A stretch of DNA of 64,000 nucleotides from positions 62,001 through 126,000 of the forward strand of contig JACQZU010000024.1 in NCBI GenBank assembly GCA_016213735.1. Direction: 5' to 3'. The notes under the pieces are model-generated. The model did no database searches and was not told the origin of the DNA. It worked only from the letters and a program-made list of their open reading frames with translations. The translations under genes were made by a program, and so were the position numbers. The DNA comes from Acidobacteriota bacterium. GTDB taxonomy: Bacteria > Acidobacteriota > Holophagae > Holophagales > Holophagaceae. Every line of letters starts with the position of its first letter. Position 1 is the first letter of the stretch. Shown piece by piece: positions 35,901 through 43,413 of this stretch.

Positions 35901-36585
35901 GGACCTGGCCGATGGGGACGTCCTCCGACAGCAGCCCTCCCTTCCGGAGACCGCCGAGGAGATCCGGACCCTGGCCAGGATCAGCGGGGCGGGACCGGAA
36001 TCGGTCTGGCTCGGAACGCAGGCCACGGAGGGAAACGTGAAGCGTCTGGACCTCTCCCGCTACAGGGTGATCGCCTTCGCCACCCATGGCGTCACGGCCG
36101 GCGAGGCGGGGGCCGGTCTGGAACCGGGGCTGATCCTCACCCCCCCCGCCCAGGCCACCCCGGAGGACGACGGCTACCTCAGCGCCGGGGAGATCGCGCA
36201 ACTGAAGCTGGACGCGGACTGGGTGCTGCTCTCCGCCTGCAACACCGCCGCGGGGGACGGCAGCCCGGGGGCGGAGGGGCTCTCCGGCCTGGCCAGGGCC
36301 TTCTTCTACGCGGGCAGCCGGGCGCTCCTGGTCTCCCATTGGCCCGTGGCCTCCGAGGCCACGGTGCGGCTCACCACAGAGATGCTTCGCCGGTACCAGG
36401 CGGCCCCCTCCCAGGGCAAGGCCAGGGCCCATCAACAGGCCATGCTGGACTTGATGCGCACGCCGGGACACCCGGACTACGCCCACCCCTTTTTCTGGGC
36501 CCCCTTCGTCGTCGTCGGGGATGGCGGTGCCCCCTCCCCCCGGGCCACCCCTCCGATGCCTCCCCGGAGCCGGCCTGCCCCATAA
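32902..36585 (+). CDS. TPR-CHAT protein (caspase-like peptidase), exported
   Basis: The 1227-residue product begins with a signal-like segment (LRHLVPALLLLAPVPAPAAGG). About fourteen 42-residue kinesin-light-chain-type TPRs follow at about 45-640; repeated signs are EAEALHRRALAIRE and GPEHPEVA. A helical linker leads to a C-terminal CHAT domain (about 860-1210). The caspase-like dyad is present: His1062 in FATHGV and Cys1113 in LLSACNTAAGDG, followed by GLARAFFYAGSRALLVSHWPV. CHAT enzymes are cysteine proteases that cut protein partners, and the TPRs would choose the target. It closes the kinase/FecR-like operon. Here it seems to act in the periplasm. Confidence 0.95.
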   Translation: MPSMPLRHLVPALLLLAPVPAPAAGGAGAAWRALKQEVDALSAQARYDQAAVAARKALALAERQAGPTHLDTATSAEDLALILVGQARYEEAEALHRRALAIRERHFGPAHPEVATSLGNLGALARARGRLQEARPLYEQSLALLEKARGPRHPEVALAANNLGLLLLDLNQAKEAGPLLHRALEIWEAARGPEHPDVATALTNLASLAGDQGREQEAESLERRALAIREKAFGPEHIEVARSLHNLAWSFERLGQSATAEPLHRRALAIREKVLGPEHPEVAASLDGLARLHRGQGRYDLARPLYERALAIVERAKGPSHLETASQLGHLAGCREDQGEFREAEALRKRSLEILEGVHGPEHPKVALAVHDLAYCLRSLGRLGEAEPLFRRAMALWEQAYGPDYSELGAAAGNLAQLYFDQGRFDLAGPLYRRALAIQEKALGLEHPDLGYALNNLAAYLESQGAFDEAEPLYLRALAIVERHFGKEHRHAGSLANNLGFLYHRQGRYEQAAQLFRRSLEIAEKNLGPEHPDVAVGLTNLGGLNRLLRRFDEAEACLRRALAIKENRFGPDSTEVALALSNLGKLHAQAGRPGEAEAVFQRALGLWEQALGPAHPSLAATLLNLADLWEGQGRRAEALQVTRRVTALYRERILRAGTEILPAQESARNREGFFKHLALLSAAVPGEDPARLADESFQVAQLEQATAAGAAVAKMAARFARREDAAAALVRRRQDAQDQRARLQSRLLRASGLPPGERDLAEEARQRAEIQRLGQELAEADRELGARFPDVQALVQAEPQSLAQVQTQLHADEAMLAYSVAEDRAWVWVLRKKGSSFLPLTIPGARLRAGVRAVRAAMEPASPQALPLDLLHELYRGLLAPVAPRIRGVRHLLLVPAGPLQSLPFGMLVASRPSATASGAAYRRVDWFIKHHALSVLPSVGSLRALRRFAPSGKAAEPFIGFGDPRLRQDAPSPPGARGGLQLASLFRGLAPDRGTAPGLDLADGDVLRQQPSLPETAEEIRTLARISGAGPESVWLGTQATEGNVKRLDLSRYRVIAFATHGVTAGEAGAGLEPGLILTPPAQATPEDDGYLSAGEIAQLKLDADWVLLSACNTAAGDGSPGAEGLSGLARAFFYAGSRALLVSHWPVASEATVRLTTEMLRRYQAAPSQGKARAHQQAMLDLMRTPGHPDYAHPFFWAPFVVVGDGGAPSPRATPPMPPRSRPAP

Positions 36586-36613
36586 TGCCCCAGCGCTTCG
36601 ATCGAGGTTCTCC

Positions 36614-37294
36614 ATGCGTCCCCGGATCCCCTTCGCCTTCTGCCTCGCCTTCGCGGCCCTCCTGGGGGCCCAGGACCTCGCCAGCCTGAGCAACAGCACC
36701 GCCGGGAAGGGCCTCAAGGAGGCCCTCCAGCGCGGCGCGGAGTCCGCGGTGTCCAGGCTGTCGGCCCAGGACGGCTTCCTGGGGAACGAGCGCGTGAAAA
36801 TTCCCCTCCCGCCGGCCCTGGCCAAGGCCGAGCGCCTGCTGCGGAACTTCGGCCAAGGGCATGCGGCAGACCAGCTGGTGGCCACCATGAACCGGGCAGC
36901 CGAGTCCGCGGTGGCGGAGGCCAGGCCGATCCTCGTGGATTCCATCCGCAGGATGACCCTGGCGGACGCCAAGTCCATCCTCACGGGCCCCGAAGACAGC
37001 GCCACCCAGTATTTCCGCCGCAGCGCCGGCGAGGCGATCGCCGTGAAGTTCAAGCCCAAGGTGGCCGCCGCCACGAGGAAGGTGAAGCTGGCGGAGGACT
37101 ACGACCGATTCGCCGGGCCGGCGGCCCAGCTGGGACTCATCGAAAAGGCGGATGCCAACCTGGACGACTACGTGACCCGCAAGGCGGTGGACGGCCTCTT
37201 CGTGATGATCGCGGACCAGGAGAAGGCCATCCGGGCGGATCCCCTGGGCCAGTCGAGCCGGTTGCTGGCCACGGTGTTCGGGGCCCTCAAGTGA
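36614..37294 (+). CDS. DUF4197 family secreted protein
   Basis: The 226-residue product has a signal peptide (MRPRIPFAFCLAFAALLGAQ) and the DUF4197 pattern: GLKEALQRGAESAV, KIPLPPALAKAE, MNRAAESAV, GPEDSATQYFRR and GLFVMIADQEKAIR. The function of the family is not established. The ATG at 36614 is chosen because it opens the signal peptide. It lies 28 bases after the CHAT gene and could be read from the same transcript, but nothing links it to that system. Confidence 0.9.
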   Translation: MRPRIPFAFCLAFAALLGAQDLASLSNSTAGKGLKEALQRGAESAVSRLSAQDGFLGNERVKIPLPPALAKAERLLRNFGQGHAADQLVATMNRAAESAVAEARPILVDSIRRMTLADAKSILTGPEDSATQYFRRSAGEAIAVKFKPKVAAATRKVKLAEDYDRFAGPAAQLGLIEKADANLDDYVTRKAVDGLFVMIADQEKAIRADPLGQSSRLLATVFGALK

Positions 37295-37334
37295 CCCTCT
37301 CCCGGGAAGCCCGGAGCCCGGCAGGCCGCCCCGC

Positions 37335-39128
37335 ATGGTGAGGGAGCTGGACGGCCACCAGGTCTTCGGCCTCTTCCGGGAGGGCGCCCGAAGCCTGGAT
37401 GCCCGGCGCGCCGAACTGGACCGTATCAACGTCTTCCCGGTTCCGGACGGGGACACCGGATCCAACATGGCCCTCACCCTCCGCTTCGCGGTGGAGGCGG
37501 CCCAGGTGTCCGATTCCGCCGCCCTCACCCTGGGTTCCCTTGCGGAATCCGCTCTGGCAGGGGCCCGGGGCAACTCGGGAGTGATCCTGGCCCAGTTCAT
37601 CGTGGGGCTGGCGGAATCCCTCGGGGAGGCGGCCCGGGTGGACATGGAGCGCTTCGCCCGGGCGGTGGCCCACGCCTACGCAAGCGCCCGCCACGCTGTC
37701 CGGGAGCCCCGGGACGGCACCATCCTCTCCGTGATCCGCGACTGGGCGGCGGCGCTCCATCGGGAACAGGCCCGCAGCAGCGGATTCCCGGCCCTCTTCC
37801 GGGCCGCCCACCCGGACCTGGAGCAGGCCCTCGCAGCCACCACGGGCCAACTGGAGGTCCTGAGGGCCGCGGGTGTGGTGGACGCCGGGGCCTCGGGGTT
37901 CGTGGCCTTCGTCGCCGGGGGAAGCGCCTATCTGGAATCCGGCGCGCCCCGCCTGCCGGAACAGGATGTGGCCCTCCCGGAGGCGCCCTTCCCCGAGGAC
38001 GCCGGCTGGGACATGGGCGCGGATCCCCGCAAGGGGCCTCGTTACTGCAGCGAGTTCTTCCTGCTGCCCGCGAGCGGGAAACTCGACCTGGAGGCCCTGG
38101 GGCGCGACCTGGATGGCCAGGGAGACAGCCTGATCGTGGCAGGTGGTGCGCGGGGTGCCCGAGTTCACATCCACACGGACGACCCCGCGGGCGCCATGAA
38201 CCGCGTCGCGGCCCTGGGGCGGGTGCGGGACCAGAAGGTGGACGACATGCACCGCCAGTTCGAGGACGCGCGCCTCGATCACGGTCGGGTGGCCCTGCTG
38301 ACCGACTCCTGCTGCGATCTCCCCCAGGAACTCCTGGACCGGCACCGCATCCATGTCGTCCCCCTGACCCTCCGTTTCGGCGAGGTCGAGTACCTGGACC
38401 GCCTGACCCTGGACCCCGCGACCCTCTACGACAGGCTGGACGCGGCCCCTGTCTTCCCCGCCTCCTCACAGCCCGCGCCGGCGGTTTTCGAGCGGGCCTA
38501 CCAGAGACTCCTGGCCCACCACGACCGGGTGCTCGCCCTCCACGTTGCGAGCAGGCTTTCCGGCACCTTCGAGGCCAGCCGCAGGGCAGCGGCCCGCATC
38601 GACCCTGCACGGATCACTGTCCTGGACACCAAGCACCTCTCTGGCTCCCTGGGTCTCCTCGTGCTGCAGGCGGCCAGGCTCCTGGAGTCAGGCCTGGATC
38701 CCGACACCCTGGTCGCGCAGTTCCCGGCCCTCCGGGATGGAGCCAGCATCCTGGTTTCTGTCCGGACCCTGGAATCCATGGTCCGGGGTGGCCGGGTGAG
38801 CCCTCTGGGCGGCAGGCTGGCCCGCCTCCTCAACCTGAAGCCCATCGTCTCGGTGGACGAGACCGGGGCCTCCAAGCTGTATGGCGCCGCCTTCAGCGTG
38901 GAGCAGAACCTCCGGAAGATCGTCCGGATGGTGGCCGAGCGCCACACCCGCGCTCCCATTCGGAGCTGGGCCGTGGTGCATGGGGCCAACCCGGCCGGGG
39001 CCCGGGACCTGGCCTCCCGGGTGGAGCGTGTCCTGGGCTTTCCCCCGGAGCACCTGAGCGGCATCTCGGCGGTTGTCGGAATGAATGCTGGCCGAGGCGC
39101 CGTGGCCGTGGTCAGCCTGTCCTTCTAG
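37335..39128 (+). CDS. FakA-like (DAK2) and DegV (FakB-like) fusion protein
   Basis: The 597 residues join the two partners of bacterial fatty-acid kinase. Residues 1-195 are a DAK2/DhaL kinase domain (FPVPDGDTGSNMALTL, GARGNSGVILAQF). Residues 230-300 match the FakA middle domain (YCSEFFLL, GDSLIVAGG, VHIHTDDPAG). From residue 318 to the end is a DegV lipid-binding domain (LLTDSCCDLPQELL, ASSQPAP, HVASRLSGTFEASR, LDTKHLSGSLG). In Firmicutes FakA and FakB are separate proteins, and FakB presents the fatty acid for phosphorylation. Fusion would fix a 1:1 ratio. Its end overlaps the next, convergent gene by 17 bases. Confidence 0.92.
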   Translation: MVRELDGHQVFGLFREGARSLDARRAELDRINVFPVPDGDTGSNMALTLRFAVEAAQVSDSAALTLGSLAESALAGARGNSGVILAQFIVGLAESLGEAARVDMERFARAVAHAYASARHAVREPRDGTILSVIRDWAAALHREQARSSGFPALFRAAHPDLEQALAATTGQLEVLRAAGVVDAGASGFVAFVAGGSAYLESGAPRLPEQDVALPEAPFPEDAGWDMGADPRKGPRYCSEFFLLPASGKLDLEALGRDLDGQGDSLIVAGGARGARVHIHTDDPAGAMNRVAALGRVRDQKVDDMHRQFEDARLDHGRVALLTDSCCDLPQELLDRHRIHVVPLTLRFGEVEYLDRLTLDPATLYDRLDAAPVFPASSQPAPAVFERAYQRLLAHHDRVLALHVASRLSGTFEASRRAAARIDPARITVLDTKHLSGSLGLLVLQAARLLESGLDPDTLVAQFPALRDGASILVSVRTLESMVRGGRVSPLGGRLARLLNLKPIVSVDETGASKLYGAAFSVEQNLRKIVRMVAERHTRAPIRSWAVVHGANPAGARDLASRVERVLGFPPEHLSGISAVVGMNAGRGAVAVVSLSF

Positions 39129-39879
39129 GCGGCCAGGGCACCAGGAGGCTGGTCCGCGTCCGGTAGTCCCGGAGGTCTGCGTCCCCGCGGGCCCGAAGTT
39201 CCGCAGCCTGTTCGAGGGGGGGGATGCCTGTCCCGAAACGGATCAGCAGGGTCAGGAAGCATGGCCCCAGGACCACCAGATGCCACCCCCCTGCCAGGGA
39301 CGGGAGCGCGAAGATCCAGAGTCCCCACCAGAGGAGGATCTCCCCGAAGTAGTTGGGGTGCCGGGACCACGCCCAGAGCCCCCGGGTGAGAGGGCCCTGT
39401 CCCCCTCGCCGCTTCCAGGCGGCCTTCTGGGCGTCGGCCACCGCCTCCAGCAGGAGGCCCGCCAGCCAGAGGGCCGCCCCGGCCGCGTGCAGGGGCGAGG
39501 GTGGCGGCGTGGGCGCGGACAGGACCCGGAGGACCGGGAGCAGGATCACAGGGACGGCGAGGGCCTGGAACAGCCAGAAGGCGCCGAATTTCAGCGGACG
39601 CTCCCGGATGCCGTCAAAGCGCCGGTCCACCTTCATCCGGAGGATCCGGGCGAAGAGGTAGGACCCCAGCCGGAGGGCCCAGAGAACCACCATGCAGGCG
39701 GCCGCCAGGCGCAGCGGGTCCCCCGCGCCTCCCGCCCAGGCCTGCAGGGCCACCACAAGGGCGAAGCTCAGGCTGTAGGAAAGGTCCGTGACGGCGTCGC
39801 TCCGCCGCGAGGAAGCCAGGGCGAAGAAGGCCCCGTTGACCGCCAGGCTCACGGCGAAAGCGGCCAGGAGGGGCCTCAT
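39112..39879 (-). CDS. DUF1295 / steroid 5-alpha-reductase-like membrane protein
   Basis: The 255-residue product has about six hydrophobic helices. It has the family signature DAVTDLSYS near the N-terminus and WAWSRHPNYFGEILLWWGLW near the C-terminus. The latter is the NADPH/substrate-binding region shared with isoprenylcysteine methyltransferases and 5-alpha reductases. The substrate is unknown. The 3' end overlaps the FakA-DegV gene by 17 bases on the opposite strand. Confidence 0.92.
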   Translation of the reverse strand: MRPLLAAFAVSLAVNGAFFALASSRRSDAVTDLSYSLSFALVVALQAWAGGAGDPLRLAAACMVVLWALRLGSYLFARILRMKVDRRFDGIRERPLKFGAFWLFQALAVPVILLPVLRVLSAPTPPPSPLHAAGAALWLAGLLLEAVADAQKAAWKRRGGQGPLTRGLWAWSRHPNYFGEILLWWGLWIFALPSLAGGWHLVVLGPCFLTLLIRFGTGIPPLEQAAELRARGDADLRDYRTRTSLLVPWPPRRTG

Positions 39880-39925
39880 GGGGGTCCTGCCCCCGGGCCA
39901 GCGAAGGAAGCCCTGGAGAGGCCGC

Positions 39926-40510
39926 TCACCCCTTCTGCAGTTCCAGAAGGATCTGCCGGGCGCAGGCCTTGAGGGTCTCGATGACGCCCGTCCCCCTGTT
40001 GGCCACGGCCTCGATCATGGGTTCGTTCCGGAAGCGAAGGAGCCGTTCCATCTCGTCCGCCGGGGCCGCGCTCGGCATGTCGCGCTTGTTCAGTTGGAGG
40101 ACGTAGGGGATGGAGCGGATGTCGAAGCCGTTTTCCTTGAGGTTCGTGGCCAGGTTCGCGATGGATTCGATGTTGGCCTCCATCCTGGGGCGCTGGCTGT
40201 CCGCGACGAAGATGACCCCGTCGCAGCCCCGGAGGATCAGCTTCCGGCTGGCGTCGTAGAAGACCTGGCCCGGAACGGTGTAAAGGTGGAAGCGGACCTT
40301 GAATCCCTTCACCGTGCCCATGTCGAGGGGGAGGAAATCGAAGAACAGGGTCCGGTCGGTCTCGGTGGCCAGGCTGACGAGTTTGCCTTTCTTCTCCGGA
40401 TTCGCCTGCTCGTAGATCCACTGGATGTTGGTGGTCTTCCCGCACAAACCGGGGCCATAGTAGACGATCTTGCAGTTGATCTCGCGGGACGCGTAGTTGA
40501 TGAAGGTCAT
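39926..40510 (-). CDS. mglA: MglA-type polarity GTPase
   Basis: The 194-residue Ras-like GTPase has the P-loop GPGLCGKTTN, switch region ETDRTLFFDF, TVPGQVFYDASR in place of the Ras DTAGQ, and LNKRDMP as the guanine-specificity motif. These are hallmarks of MglA, which sets cell polarity and controls motility together with its GAP MglB. mglB lies 11 bases upstream, as in Myxococcus. No gliding or pilus genes are in the window, so the output pathway is not visible. Confidence 0.96.
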   Translation of the reverse strand: MTFINYASREINCKIVYYGPGLCGKTTNIQWIYEQANPEKKGKLVSLATETDRTLFFDFLPLDMGTVKGFKVRFHLYTVPGQVFYDASRKLILRGCDGVIFVADSQRPRMEANIESIANLATNLKENGFDIRSIPYVLQLNKRDMPSAAPADEMERLLRFRNEPMIEAVANRGTGVIETLKACARQILLELQKG

Positions 40511-40521
40511 GGCGGGTCCCG

Positions 40522-41019
40522 TCAGTCGCCGAAGAGTTTGTCGATGTCCTCGTCGGTGATCTCCGAGAAGGGACTCTCGAAGCGGGCCGAGCCGCCGCTC
40601 TCGCTCTGGGCCCGGATCTCCACCTTGTCGAAGATCTCCTGGAGTTCCCGGCTGGCCTTCTTCACCCGCAGGCGCACCAGGGCAAGGCTCGAGTTCTGGT
40701 CGAAGATCACCACCAGGATTCCCCGCTTCCCCACGATGGAGATGTGCAGGTTGTCCTTCTCGCCCTCATGAAAGAGCAGGCTGAATTCCTTCTCACCGAT
40801 GAGCTTGGCCAGTCCGTCCGTGGCAGCTACGTTGCCGGCGGTGAGGGAGGCGAGGCTGGTGGCGTCGATGCTTCGCACGTCCCCCGCAGCGGCGATCTGC
40901 TGGCCGTTCTTGTCCACGAGAAAGACCACCTTCGCCTGGGCATCGCGCTGGAGGCGGCCGATGATGTCCTGGAGCGCCTTGTACTCCTCCTCGTACATGA
41001 CGAGATCCAACTTGGCCAC
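40522..41019 (-). CDS. mglB: MglB-type Roadblock/LC7 GTPase-activating protein
   Basis: I place the start at the GTG at 41019, six bases after GGAGGG. This gives 165 residues and an N-terminus (VAKLDLVMYEEEY) that lines up with Myxococcus MglB. The Roadblock fold is clear: KVVFLVDKNGQQIAAAG, IDATSLASLTAGNVAATDGLAKLIGE, FHEGEKDNLHISIVGKRGILVVIFD. The acidic tail ITDEDIDKLFGD is also MglB-like. It is co-transcribed with mglA. Confidence 0.95.
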   Translation of the reverse strand: MAKLDLVMYEEEYKALQDIIGRLQRDAQAKVVFLVDKNGQQIAAAGDVRSIDATSLASLTAGNVAATDGLAKLIGEKEFSLLFHEGEKDNLHISIVGKRGILVVIFDQNSSLALVRLRVKKASRELQEIFDKVEIRAQSESGGSARFESPFSEITDEDIDKLFGD

Positions 41020-41108
41020 GCTGCCCTCCAGGGGATCCGGGGATGGACTTCGAGGATACCGCACTTGCCGAAGGCAAGCCTTCCCGGCCCGGGGCCCGCA
41101 AGCCCCTG

Positions 41109-41139
41109 AAAAACCAGCGGGCCCCGGACGGGGCCCGCT
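41109..41139 (-). terminator. Intrinsic terminator of the Lys/Ala-repeat gene
   Basis: AGCGGGCCCC (41116-41125) pairs perfectly with GGGGCCCGCT (41130-41139). On the minus strand it is followed by GGTTTTTC. It lies 20 bases past the stop of the gene ending at 41159 and separates it from mglB. Confidence 0.85.
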
Positions 41140-41158
41140 GTGCAGAAAGGGGCTTGAG

Positions 41159-41740
41159 TTACTTCTTCTCGGCGGGAGCGGCCTCGGCCTTCGCAGCCTT
41201 CGCCTTGCCCTTGGCCTTCGCCTTGGCCTTGGCCTTGGGCTTCTCGGGAGCGGCAGCAGCCTTCTCGGCGGCCTTGGGCTCGGCCTTGGCTTCGGCCTTC
41301 GGGGCGGCCTTGGCCTTGGGCTCGGCCTTCTTCTCTTCCAGGCTCAGCGCCTTCTTCTCGGCGGGAGCGGCCTCGGCCTTCGCAGCCTTCGCCTTGGCCT
41401 TCGCCTTGGCCTTGGCCTTGGGCTTCTCGGGGGTGGCGGCGGCCTTCTCGGCGGCCTTGGGCTCAGCCTTGGCTTCGGCCTTCGGGGCAGCCTTGGCCTT
41501 GGGCTCGGCCTTCTTCTCTTCCAGGCTCAGAGCCTTCTTCTCGGCGGGAGCGGCCTCGGCCTTGGCGGCCTTCGCCTTGGCCTTGGCCTTGGCCTTCGCC
41601 TTGGGCTTCTCGGTGGCGGCGGCCTTGGGGGCGGCCTCGACCTTGGCGGCGGCAGCCTTGGGCTCGACCTTCTTCGCGTCCTCGGCGAAGGCGGGGGAGA
41701 TCAGGGCCGCAGCGACCAGCATGAGGGCAAGCTTCTTCAT
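41159..41740 (-). CDS. Exported Lys/Ala/Glu-rich repeat protein
   Basis: The 193-residue product starts with a clean signal peptide (MKKLALMLVAAALISPAFA). The rest is low-complexity, made of nearly three copies of a 61-63-residue unit: a PKAKAKAKAKAKAAKAEAAP block, then EKKALSLEEKKAEPKAKAAP, then KAEAKAEPKAAEKAA. The repeats are also direct at DNA level, with starts at about 41162, 41351 and 41534. The KAKA blocks resemble the C-terminal tail of histone H1 and AlgP, yet the signal peptide sends this one out of the cytoplasm. It may bind polyanions in the envelope. A GGAGAG site precedes the ATG. Confidence 0.85.
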   Translation of the reverse strand: MKKLALMLVAAALISPAFAEDAKKVEPKAAAAKVEAAPKAAATEKPKAKAKAKAKAKAAKAEAAPAEKKALSLEEKKAEPKAKAAPKAEAKAEPKAAEKAAATPEKPKAKAKAKAKAKAAKAEAAPAEKKALSLEEKKAEPKAKAAPKAEAKAEPKAAEKAAAAPEKPKAKAKAKAKGKAKAAKAEAAPAEKK

Positions 41741-41853
41741 TGGGACTCTCCATGGGTTTCCGGCACGGCCGGATCCGACGGTTTGAGCACGAATCAGGCC
41801 AATTCTTAAGCGGTTTGTTTTTTTGAGTTAATCATCCCGTCGGCCTGCGGAAG

Positions 41854-41872
41854 TTGTGGGAATTTGCCACAA
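41854..41872. promoter_or_regulatory. Inverted repeat TTGTGG-N7-CCACAA
   Basis: A six-base inverted repeat lies between the NtrC-type regulator and the Lys/Ala-repeat gene, about 115 bases upstream of the latter. The spacing suits a dimer-binding operator. No T run follows closely, so a terminator is less likely. The bound protein is unknown. Confidence 0.3.
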
Positions 41873-41894
41873 GTTGCAATTTCCTACAGTCTCG

Positions 41895-43319
41895 TCAATC
41901 TTCCGCGCCGTCCCCCAGGCCCAGGTCCTTCAATTTCCGGTAGAGGGTGGTCCGGTCCTTTCCGAGGATTTCCGCGATCCGGCTTTTCCGGGATTCATGA
42001 CGGAGAAGCACCTGGATGTACCTGCGCTCAAGTTCCTCCAGGGAGGGCAGCCGATCCCACCCCTCGATCAATTCGAGGAGAGGCGTGGGGGCGTGGGGGA
42101 TGGGAGATTCACGGCGGACCTCCTCTCGGACCTTCGCCGGCAGATCATCCGGGGTGATTTCCCGTCCCCGGCTGAGCTGGGTCAGGTGTTCGATGACGTT
42201 GGCCATCTCCCGGACGTTGCCCGGCCAGGAGTAGGCCTCAAGGTGCCTCCGGGCGTCGGCCCGGAGGGTGTAGGTGACGCCGTCCTTCTCCGAGTACAGA
42301 GCGAGGTAGTGGTCCACCAGCAGCGGGATGTCGGAAATCACGCGCCCGGTCTTCTCCTCGAGGGACTTGCGCTCCCGGAGGGCGGGGACCCGGATTTCCA
42401 CCACGGAGAGACGGTAGTAGAGGTCCTCACGGAACTTTCCCTCCTTCACCATGGCCGCGAGCTCGCGATTGGAGGCAGCGATCACCCGGACGTCCACCTT
42501 CACGGTCTTGTTGCCTCCGACCTTCCGGACTTCCTGTTCCTGCAGGACCCGCAGGAGGCGCACCTGGAAGCTGGGGCTCGTCTCCCCGATCTCGTCCAGG
42601 AAGATCGTTCCACCGCTGGCCTCTTCGAACAGGCCCTTCTTGTCGTTGATGGCCCCCGTGAAGCTTCCCCTCACGTGGCCGAAGAGCTCCGATTCCAGAA
42701 GGGTCTCGGTGAGGGCCCCGCAGTTGACCGCCACGAAGGGGCGCTCCTTTCGATCGCTGCTCTCGTGAATGGAGCGGGCCACCAGTTCCTTGCCGGTGCC
42801 GCTCTCCCCGGAGATGAGCACCGTCGCCTTGGAATTCTGGAGGGACGCGATGGTCCGGTAGACCTCCATCATCTTGGGGCTGGACCCGATCATCACGCTG
42901 CGCTGGCGGCGGGCGGCGGCGCTGGGGGCCGAGGCGCCCCCCTTGGCCTCCCGGCGGACCAGGGCGCGCTTGACCAGGGCTTTCAGCTCCTCGTTGTTCC
43001 AGGGTTTGGAGAGAAAGTCGAAGGCGCCCTCCCGGACGGCCTCCAGGGCCTTTTCCAGGGTGCCGAAGCCCGTCAGCAGGATGGTCTCTACCCCCAGGGG
43101 CTTGGCGGCCTTGAGCAGGTCCAGCCCGTCCAGTCTGGCCTCGAGGTTGATGTCGGAGAGCATCAGCTCGAAGCCCCCGGACTTCAGGTGATGGAGGGCT
43201 TCCTCCGGCTTGGTGGCCTTCACGACCTGGAGGCCCAGGCCCCCCTCTTCCGAGCCCAGCAGAAGCTCGAGAAGGTCGCAGGTCTCCTTGCTGTCGTCCA
43301 CCACCAGAATGCGCGCCAT
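41895..43319 (-). CDS. NtrC-family sigma-54-dependent response regulator
   Basis: The 474-residue protein has a receiver domain (phospho-acceptor Asp56 in LSDINLE), an AAA+ domain (Walker A GESGTGKE, Walker B GGTIFLDEIGE) and a Fis-type helix-turn-helix (ESRKSRIAEILGKDRTTLYRKL). The sigma-54 contact loop reads GSFTGA rather than the consensus GAFTGA. The start is the ATG at 43319, behind GGAGGATCC. No histidine kinase is adjacent, so it is an orphan regulator here. Its targets cannot be named. Confidence 0.95.
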   Translation of the reverse strand: MARILVVDDSKETCDLLELLLGSEEGGLGLQVVKATKPEEALHHLKSGGFELMLSDINLEARLDGLDLLKAAKPLGVETILLTGFGTLEKALEAVREGAFDFLSKPWNNEELKALVKRALVRREAKGGASAPSAAARRQRSVMIGSSPKMMEVYRTIASLQNSKATVLISGESGTGKELVARSIHESSDRKERPFVAVNCGALTETLLESELFGHVRGSFTGAINDKKGLFEEASGGTIFLDEIGETSPSFQVRLLRVLQEQEVRKVGGNKTVKVDVRVIAASNRELAAMVKEGKFREDLYYRLSVVEIRVPALRERKSLEEKTGRVISDIPLLVDHYLALYSEKDGVTYTLRADARRHLEAYSWPGNVREMANVIEHLTQLSRGREITPDDLPAKVREEVRRESPIPHAPTPLLELIEGWDRLPSLEELERRYIQVLLRHESRKSRIAEILGKDRTTLYRKLKDLGLGDGAED

Positions 43320-43413
43320 GGATCCTCCGGGAATTCCGATGCAGGGCCGGGGCGGACCTTGGCAGGAGCCGGCCCGGCGAGTACCCTCCAGGGTATTCCT
43401 TGCGGAGAATCCC

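Noticed and set aside
32902-36585. TPR-CHAT as part of a CRISPR-guided caspase (Craspase) system
   Set aside because: No CRISPR array, Cas7-11/gRAMP or other cas gene is in the window, and this CHAT protein has its own signal peptide and a kinase/FecR context.
32833-37074. Open frame of about 1413 codons on the minus strand
   Set aside because: It is antisense to the TPR-CHAT gene, and its apparent repeats are the mirror of the TPR repeats.
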